A DNA stretch of 45,222 bases from an uncultured Bdellovibrio sp. Its GTDB lineage: Bacteria; Bdellovibrionota; Bdellovibrionia; Bdellovibrionales; Bdellovibrionaceae. Below are positions 39,962 to 45,222 of the stretch, piece by piece. Below the pieces are notes generated by a model. That model ran no database searches. It saw only the letters and a program-made list of their open reading frames with translations, and was not told the DNA's origin. The DNA is taken from positions 1 through 45,222 of the forward strand of contig NZ_CAMLDV010000007.1 in NCBI RefSeq assembly GCF_946478835.1, written 5' to 3'. The position numbers were made by a program, and so were the translations under genes. How positions within the stretch are numbered: the first letter of the stretch is position 1; each line of letters starts with the position of its first letter.

Positions 39962-42056
39962 GCTGCATGCCTTTCTTATCTTGTTTCTCTTTCATGAAAT
40001 AATAATCCAGGACGCCCATCAAGGATTTGTATTTCACAGACAAAGATTTTTTATGCTCCGTGTTTTCACCAGGGACCAAACGTTCATAAGAGCCTTGCCA
40101 ATCCAAGGCGTGGTCATCAATCGCTTTGCCAGCCGCCAACACTCCGCCAGTGCGGTCGACAATCAGGTTGGAAGCGTTCACGGCAAAGTCATCACCTTTT
40201 GAAAACAGATCGCGTCCCAAGGAATTGTATTCCTGATTTGAAAGAGCCAGATTGTATAGCGTGGGAGCGATATCGACTTGCGAACCAAAAGTCTCTGGAT
40301 CTAATTTTTTACGAATGGCTTCAGGCATGTAAATGTAAAACGGGACTGAGCCTTTTTGTAAAAGTTCTTGCTCGGTGAAGTTCACAATCCAAAACGTATG
40401 GTCACCAGTAACAGCGATAATGACTTTGTCTTTCAAAGGGGATTTTTTAATACGATCCAAAAACGCAGCGAGCTTGTCAGTAGAATAACGATAAGTCGCA
40501 AAACGCTGAGCCGCTAAAGCCTTATCGACAATCAGACGAGAAGCCAACTCGTCAGGTACTTTTAATTCTGGAGATTTATAACTTGCGGGAAGCTGATAAG
40601 GAGGATGATTGGTCGTCGTCATTGTGAGCAAGAATTGCGGTTCCTTTGCGTCACTCAAAGTTTTAAAGACATAATCAAAAACATCTTCATCATAGATGCC
40701 CCAATCATGTTTTTCTTTAAGTCCGCCAAGGCCCTCGGCGATCTCTGTTTCACCTTCAACCGTGTCAAAATCCTGCATCAAGGCAAACTTATTCACTTCG
40801 CGCCAGCCGGGATTTCCACCATACAAGAATCTTGCTTTGTAACCGGCACTTTTAAATACACGCGCAGGACTTGAGCGGAAAGGCACTTGCAAATAATCAC
40901 TCTCTGTCAAAAACTCGCTGATCGGTCTTTGTGGGGAGCCAATCATCAAGCAGCTTAAACTTCCAATCGTGGCATTCGTGCTTGAAAGAAAATGCGTCAG
41001 ATAAGTGTCTTCATGAAGATGCTTTTTAAAGTTCCCAACCAAATCAAAGCCTGGATCTTGGTATTTAAACCAATAAGCCCCCAAAGACTCCATCGTCAAA
41101 ACCACGACATGAGGACGCGTTTTTTCAGCCCATGGATTTGGAGCGGTTTTGTGTTTCATTAATTCCAAGGGATCAGCAGGGACTTTCTCCAAAGGAATCT
41201 GATAAAAATCCGCAAAGGCTAAAGCAGGGTTGTCACCGTAACCATAATGACGAAGGTTGCTGTCCCATTTGGAAGTCTGTAAAGACTTAAGCTCAATCGC
41301 ACGAGTGAAAGCGCGAGTGCCGTTAAAGCACAAGTGATTCACGAAAATACTTTTAGAAATCCCCGTGTCCATTTCGCTTAAAGGAAAAAGTGCTAAAGAA
41401 CCGCGGGCTCCGACACCGTTAAGCAAGAACAAAGCAAAAAAGAACAACACGAAAATAGGATAAGAAACGGCGTGGGACTTTAGCGGAAGCCATTCACGAC
41501 CTTCCGTGAAATTGATTTTTAAACCCTTCCATAGACAGTAAGTGAAAACGCCAAGCCCTAAGAAAATCCAAATGATCGGATAATTTCTCCACATGGTTTT
41601 GATTAAGGCCGTCGTGTCGTCGGTGAAAAAACCAAAGATCAAAACATTGATACGATCTTGATAGAAACTATAAAACCCAAAATCCACCGCAGAAATAAAT
41701 GTTACGATCAAAAGCATGACGGTGTAGTAGGGGATTAAAAACTTCGTAAAGCGAGAAAAGACTTTTCCTAAAAATCCTTCAAAGCCTTTCCAGAAAGAGA
41801 AAAGACTTAACAAAAACAAAATCAAAAACGGAATGGCGTTGATATAAAATAAAACCGTGCTGTCAAAGCGCGCGCCTAAAACAAACGCGTGAAGAACGTC
41901 ACCGTGCAGTTGCGAAAGCTCTTGAGAATTTCCGTAGTAGAGATAGAAAGCGACTCGCCACAAAAAGCCAATCACGATGAAGACCGCATTCACGATCAGA
42001 ATGCGTTTTAAGTACAGCCAAGATTGGTTAAGCCACTGCGCCCGAGATGTTTTCAT
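39942..42056 (-). CDS. LtaS/OpgB-like phosphoglycerol transferase family protein
   Basis: The protein has 704 residues: five N-terminal membrane helices (about 15-220), then an alkaline-phosphatase-superfamily sulfatase-like domain on the periplasmic side. Metal site Glu323 (VVLTMESLGAYW), the nucleophile Thr363 (SSTNATIGSLSC) and VTGDHTFWI near the C-terminus are typical of LtaS and OpgB (phosphoglycerol or phosphoethanolamine transferases to glycans or lipids). Gram-negative LtaS-like proteins often modify envelope glycans. The substrate cannot be read from sequence. It is first in the operon with the response regulator and kinase. Confidence 0.93.
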   Translation of the reverse strand: MKTSRAQWLNQSWLYLKRILIVNAVFIVIGFLWRVAFYLYYGNSQELSQLHGDVLHAFVLGARFDSTVLFYINAIPFLILFLLSLFSFWKGFEGFLGKVFSRFTKFLIPYYTVMLLIVTFISAVDFGFYSFYQDRINVLIFGFFTDDTTALIKTMWRNYPIIWIFLGLGVFTYCLWKGLKINFTEGREWLPLKSHAVSYPIFVLFFFALFLLNGVGARGSLALFPLSEMDTGISKSIFVNHLCFNGTRAFTRAIELKSLQTSKWDSNLRHYGYGDNPALAFADFYQIPLEKVPADPLELMKHKTAPNPWAEKTRPHVVVLTMESLGAYWFKYQDPGFDLVGNFKKHLHEDTYLTHFLSSTNATIGSLSCLMIGSPQRPISEFLTESDYLQVPFRSSPARVFKSAGYKARFLYGGNPGWREVNKFALMQDFDTVEGETEIAEGLGGLKEKHDWGIYDEDVFDYVFKTLSDAKEPQFLLTMTTTNHPPYQLPASYKSPELKVPDELASRLIVDKALAAQRFATYRYSTDKLAAFLDRIKKSPLKDKVIIAVTGDHTFWIVNFTEQELLQKGSVPFYIYMPEAIRKKLDPETFGSQVDIAPTLYNLALSNQEYNSLGRDLFSKGDDFAVNASNLIVDRTGGVLAAGKAIDDHALDWQGSYERLVPGENTEHKKSLSVKYKSLMGVLDYYFMKEKQDKKGMQHANSRR

Positions 42057-42111
42057 TGAAGGCTGAAAATCTCACTTCCCGAGCGCTTACGCAAGATGAA
42101 TCAGAAGGGAC

Positions 42112-42507
42112 TCAGTCTGGAATTTTTCCGAAATCCCAAGGTTTGTTCGGGTCTCCGGAACCTTCCGTGCTTTTGCTTTTTTCAACGGTCTTAATACGTT
42201 TTTCAGTCGTCGCGACAACTTTCACAGGTTTGCCTGTGGGTTTACGACTGTCTTCGAGATCTTTAAGCATCTTGGCATAGTGCTCCGTAGAGCGCAAAAG
42301 GCTGTAGGCTCCTTTGTTCTCTCCTTCAAAAAACACCTCAACACCATCGCTTTCTTCGCGCACCACTTTCACTTTGGCACTAAAGCTTTTGGTTTTTTCA
42401 GGTTCCGCTTCTTGTTCGTAAAGGTTTGTATTGATCTTCTTGGGCGGGGCCTGTTCTTGGGCCCGCGCATCACCCGCGAGGAATAAGACGACGATGAAAC
42501 TCAGCAT
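42112..42507 (-). CDS. Exported hypothetical protein
   Basis: The product has 131 residues from the ATG at 42507, chosen because GGGGGAA lies upstream and the signal peptide (LSFIVVLFLAGDARA) then begins properly. The mature part is polar: KKINTNLYEQEAEPEKTK, a strand-like KVKVVREESDGVEVFFEGENKGAYSLL segment, a basic central part, and a Ser/Gly/Pro-rich end. I recognise no family. It is divergent from tatA and 55 bp upstream of the LtaS-like gene, so it may be the first gene of that operon. Confidence 0.7.
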   Translation of the reverse strand: MLSFIVVLFLAGDARAQEQAPPKKINTNLYEQEAEPEKTKSFSAKVKVVREESDGVEVFFEGENKGAYSLLRSTEHYAKMLKDLEDSRKPTGKPVKVVATTEKRIKTVEKSKSTEGSGDPNKPWDFGKIPD

Positions 42508-42597
42508 TGTTTCCCCCTTTCTCAATATAATGCACGGCCTTTTGTTGCCACGCAATAGGGCTTATAGTACTGTCCACGATTGTAACGAGGAGATCCT

Positions 42598-42831
42598 ATG
42601 AATCTTGGTTGGACTGAAATCCTATTGATTGGCGGCATTGCTTTACTTCTTTTTGGCCCAAGCAAACTTCCCGGATTGGGACGTTCTATGGGGGAGGCGA
42701 TCCGTGGTTTTAAAAAAGGCCTGAACGAGGACGCTTCTCAAGAACGTGAAGTTGGTAAACAAATTCCTCAAAATCAAGAACAGCCTCTGAATCAAACTCA
42801 AGAGGAAAAAGATTCTCACAAACAGTCATGA
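42598..42831 (+). CDS. tatA: Twin-arginine translocase subunit TatA/E
   Basis: The protein has 77 residues: a short N-terminus, one membrane helix (WTEILLIGGIALLLFG), the conserved hinge PSKLPGLGRSMGEAIRGFKKGL and a charged, Gln-rich tail, exactly the TatA/E build. It forms the pore for folded-protein export. Ribosome binding site GAGGAG. The Tat partners TatB and TatC are not in this window. Its stop overlaps the selD start (ATGA), so its expression is linked to the selenium genes. Confidence 0.94.
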   Translation: MNLGWTEILLIGGIALLLFGPSKLPGLGRSMGEAIRGFKKGLNEDASQEREVGKQIPQNQEQPLNQTQEEKDSHKQS

Positions 42832-43877
42832 GCTCAGATAAAATTGCCCTGACTCAAACTGTGCAAAAAGGAGGATGTGCCGCAAAGGTGGCTGCCTCCG
42901 AACTTCGTAAAATTTTGCAACAGGTGAAGTTTCCGGTCCCACATCCCAATCTTCTGGTGGATGGCGGACTTTTTGATGATGCGGCAATTTACAAAGTGAA
43001 CGACGAAATCGCGCTCGTTCAAACTCTCGATTTTTTTACTCCCATTGTTGATACTCCCAAACTTTTCGGTGCAATCGCTGCGGCCAATGCGCTGAGCGAT
43101 GTCTATGCCATGGGCGGAAAACCAAAGACTGCGATGGGTATTTTGGCGTTTCCGATAGCGACAATGCCAGAGCACGTGATCGTCGATGTGATGCAAGGGG
43201 CAAGTGATAAAATCGCGGAAGCCGACGCCAATTTCGTCGGAGGTCACTCGATTGATGACGACACTTTGAAGTTCGGTCTTTCGGTCACAGGTTTTGTTCA
43301 TCCTGATCATGTGTGGTCCAACGCCAAAGCGAAGCCGGGGGATCATTTGATTCTCACAAAAGCTTTGGGTACAGGCACCATGACGGCTTCTTTGAAACGT
43401 CAAGAATCTACGGAAGAAGACACCATGGAGGCTTTGCTCAGCATGGCCACCGTGAATAACGCCATTGATTTTATTCCTGCAAATATGGTGAACGAGATCC
43501 ATGCGGCCACAGACATCACAGGGTTTGGGCTTTCAGGACACTCGATGCAACTTGCGAAAGCAAGCCAAGTGAGTTTACGAATTCACTCACAAAAACTTCC
43601 GCGTTTTGCGAAAACAATGCATTGCTTAGAAAAGGGTTTTCTGACGAAGGCTCATAGAAGCAATGCTCAATACACGGAAGACTCCATTGAGGTTTCTAAA
43701 CTAGACGCTCTTCATAAGTTATTGATCCACGATCCGCAAACCAGCGGCGGCTTGCTCTTAAGCGTGTCTCCGGAAGTGAGTGGTTTGATGGTTCAGGCCT
43801 TGCGTGCGAAGTTTAAATCTGCTGAGATCATTGGAGAGGTTGTTGCTCGCCAAGATAAAGCAGTGATCTTCGACTAA
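42828..43877 (+). CDS. selD: Selenide, water dikinase
   Basis: The protein has 349 residues, the usual SelD length. Catalytic Cys17 and Lys20 (KGGCAAK) sit at the same positions as in E. coli, so this is the Cys rather than the selenocysteine form. Other hallmarks are the VQTLDFFTPIVD Asp cluster, GGHSIDDDTLKFG and TDITGFGLSGH. SelD makes selenophosphate from selenide and ATP. It is overlapped by tatA and followed by mnmH (TAATG), so selenium here goes at least to tRNA. No SelA, SelB or tRNA-Sec is seen in this window. Confidence 0.96.
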   Translation: MSSDKIALTQTVQKGGCAAKVAASELRKILQQVKFPVPHPNLLVDGGLFDDAAIYKVNDEIALVQTLDFFTPIVDTPKLFGAIAAANALSDVYAMGGKPKTAMGILAFPIATMPEHVIVDVMQGASDKIAEADANFVGGHSIDDDTLKFGLSVTGFVHPDHVWSNAKAKPGDHLILTKALGTGTMTASLKRQESTEEDTMEALLSMATVNNAIDFIPANMVNEIHAATDITGFGLSGHSMQLAKASQVSLRIHSQKLPRFAKTMHCLEKGFLTKAHRSNAQYTEDSIEVSKLDALHKLLIHDPQTSGGLLLSVSPEVSGLMVQALRAKFKSAEIIGEVVARQDKAVIFD

Positions 43878-45016
43878 TGAAGAATATTAAACCGGAACAT
43901 CTTAAAGATTTATTTGTTCATGATGTGCCACTGATGGATGTGCGCGCTCCGGTGGAATTTGTCCAAGGCAGCCTTCCCGGATCTGTGAACCTCCCCATTC
44001 TTAATGACATTGAACGCGCCCGTATTGGGACGACCTACAAAGAGCAGGGGCAAGAAGCCGCTGTGAAGCTTGGCTATGAATTGATCTCTGGCTTGGTCAA
44101 AGAAGAGCGCCTCGAAAAATGGAAAAGTTTTATCGCGCAGAATCCGAATGCAGTGATTTATTGTTTTCGCGGTGGAAAAAGGTCGCAGATCACTCAGCAA
44201 TGGTTGAAGGATGCAGGCGTTGAACGTCCCTTGATTGTTGGCGGCTACAAAGCCAGTCGTCAGTTCTTGATGGATACAATCGAACGGTTTTCAAAAAACC
44301 AAGAACTGCTGGCTCTGTGCGGGCCGACGGGAAGTGGAAAGACGGAGTTTCTAACAAAGGCTGATGCTTTTTATCCTACGATAGATTTGGAATTCTTCGC
44401 GCAACACCGTGGTTCGGCTTTTGGGGCTTTGGATGGAGCGCAACCGACCCAGATTAATTTTGAAAATCTTTTGGCTGTGCGATTTCTTAAGCTTGAGGAC
44501 AAGGGGCTTGGGAATTTAAGACCCATCGTCGAAGATGAAAGTCGTTTAATCGGAAAGGTTTATCAGCCTACAAGTTTCTTTGATCGTTTGCGAGCTTCAC
44601 AAGTCATCTGGTTGGATGAGCCTTTTGAGACTCGGCTGGAGAATATTTATAAAGATTACGTCTTAAAGACCGCGATCGGCCAACACGTCGGACAAGCCCC
44701 GCGTTGCTTAGAAGAGCAGCAGATTCTGACGTCTCAAGCTCTCAAGGTTTTTGAAAAATACAAAATTTCTTTGCACGCTATTTCTAAGAAGCTCGGGGGA
44801 TTGCGGACTCAAGAAGTCTTGGCGGATTTGGAAAATGCCGAGCAGGATTATTTGAATAAAAATGAAGTCGAGTCGAACAAGATCTGGATCGAGAAACTTC
44901 TAAAATATTACTATGACCCACTTTATCTTTCCTCCTTAGAGCGTCGGCAGGTAAGGCCGATCTTCAAAGGTTCCGCTGAAGAAGCTTTGCAGTTCCTTAA
45001 AAATCTGAAACCCTGA
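43877..45016 (+). CDS. mnmH: tRNA 2-selenouridine synthase
   Basis: The protein has 379 residues. An N-terminal rhodanese-like domain carries Cys96 (IYCFRGGKRS), equivalent to the catalytic Cys97 of E. coli SelU/YbbB, and a C-terminal P-loop domain starts at GPTGSGKT (149-156). MnmH replaces sulfur with selenium at the wobble uridine of Lys, Glu and Gln tRNAs, using selenophosphate from SelD. The start ATG overlaps the selD stop (TAATG). The gene is therefore in one operon with its substrate supplier. Confidence 0.96.
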   Translation: MKNIKPEHLKDLFVHDVPLMDVRAPVEFVQGSLPGSVNLPILNDIERARIGTTYKEQGQEAAVKLGYELISGLVKEERLEKWKSFIAQNPNAVIYCFRGGKRSQITQQWLKDAGVERPLIVGGYKASRQFLMDTIERFSKNQELLALCGPTGSGKTEFLTKADAFYPTIDLEFFAQHRGSAFGALDGAQPTQINFENLLAVRFLKLEDKGLGNLRPIVEDESRLIGKVYQPTSFFDRLRASQVIWLDEPFETRLENIYKDYVLKTAIGQHVGQAPRCLEEQQILTSQALKVFEKYKISLHAISKKLGGLRTQEVLADLENAEQDYLNKNEVESNKIWIEKLLKYYYDPLYLSSLERRQVRPIFKGSAEEALQFLKNLKP

Positions 45017-45109
45017 TCATTATTTCTCTGCGCGTTATCTGTTTGAAACGGCGAGAAATCGTCGCAAGATATGGCGTTAGCAAATTAACAACCTTTAAGG
45101 GGAGACAAC

Positions 45110-45222
45110 ATGAATAAGTTAGTTCTTGGTGGTCTTGTTGTAGCTGCAATGGCTTTTACAACAGCTTGCCAAAAGAAAGTTAAGCTCGACACTGATATGA
45201 AAAAAGCGAGCTACGCTATCGG
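45110..45222 (+). CDS. Partial FKBP-type peptidyl-prolyl isomerase-like lipoprotein
   Basis: The frame starts at 45110 with AAGGGGAG 5 nt upstream and runs off the right edge, so 37 residues are visible. They give a lipoprotein signal (LVLGGLVVAAMAFTTAC, Cys20) followed by KKVKLDTDMKKASYAIG. The KxSYAIG ending is typical of the N-terminal dimerisation part of FkpA/Mip-type FKBP isomerases. The catalytic domain would lie beyond the window. The call is likely but not proven. Confidence 0.75.
   Translation, partial: MNKLVLGGLVVAAMAFTTACQKKVKLDTDMKKASYAI

Noticed and set aside
42834..43502. A 222-codon minus-strand frame inside selD
   Set aside because: It is antisense to a clear SelD with all catalytic residues. 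Its translation has no family signal and is a codon-bias shadow.

Overview
The window reads as a chromosomal segment of a Gram-negative bacterium, most likely Bdellovibrio or a close relative in the Bdellovibrionota. This is inferred from content only: many lipoproteins, a CcoN-CcoO fused cbb3 oxidase, an ABCC-like full-length ABC transporter, and numerous secreted hydrolases (trypsin-like protease, protein-glutaminase-like enzyme, HNH nuclease). No insertion sequence, phage, CRISPR array or rRNA was seen. One tRNA (CAU anticodon) is present. The region is ordinary housekeeping and accessory chromosome, and no obviously novel multi-gene defence or mobile system was found.

Layout. 1-7.5 kb: two lipoprotein genes, a tRNA-CAU with promoter and terminator, small secreted or hypothetical genes, a tandem-repeat plus BRCT protein, a bacterial PH-like protein, a single-CXXCH secreted protein, a 33-codon small ORF, then a co-directional run of MazG-like hydrolase, two small membrane proteins and a group II truncated hemoglobin. 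7.5-13.3 kb: a hybrid histidine kinase, a secreted protein-glutaminase-like enzyme, a DUF6279-type lipoprotein, a trypsin-like lipoprotein protease and a KhpA-like KH protein. 13.3-17.5 kb: gltS, a ZIP transporter, dps and oxyR on the minus strand, with a recognisable OxyR-type operator in front of dps, and a divergent PCMT-like methyltransferase. 17.5-20.3 kb: CsbD-like, DUF4398/OmpA lipoprotein and an outer-membrane beta-barrel candidate.

20.2-29.4 kb is the most coherent block: ccoI-ccoS-ccoNO-ccoQ-ccoP-ccoG-(TauE/SafE-like), chained by start/stop overlaps, preceded by an FNR-type regulator gene and an unrecognised 340-residue protein. A TATGA-N6-TCATA palindrome lies 41.5 bp upstream of the predicted ccoI transcription start. 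This is the position expected for a class II Crp/Fnr-activated promoter, so the neighbouring regulator probably controls the high-affinity oxidase. CcoN and CcoO are fused and CcoP has only one haem c site.

29.5-37.3 kb: secreted HNH nuclease, ADP-ribosylglycohydrolase-like protein, putative Na+/H+ antiporter, a 17-codon methionine-rich micro-ORF with its own promoter and strong ribosome binding site, a 1240-residue ABCC-type transporter, and a RelE/HigB-like toxin with XRE antitoxin behind a pair of near-identical palindromic operators. 37.5-45.2 kb: an Ala/Lys-rich small exported protein with a structured 3' region, an LtaS/OpgB-like phosphotransferase overlapped by an OmpR-type regulator and its kinase, then tatA-selD-mnmH (selenouridine tRNA modification), and the start of an FKBP-like lipoprotein cut by the window edge.
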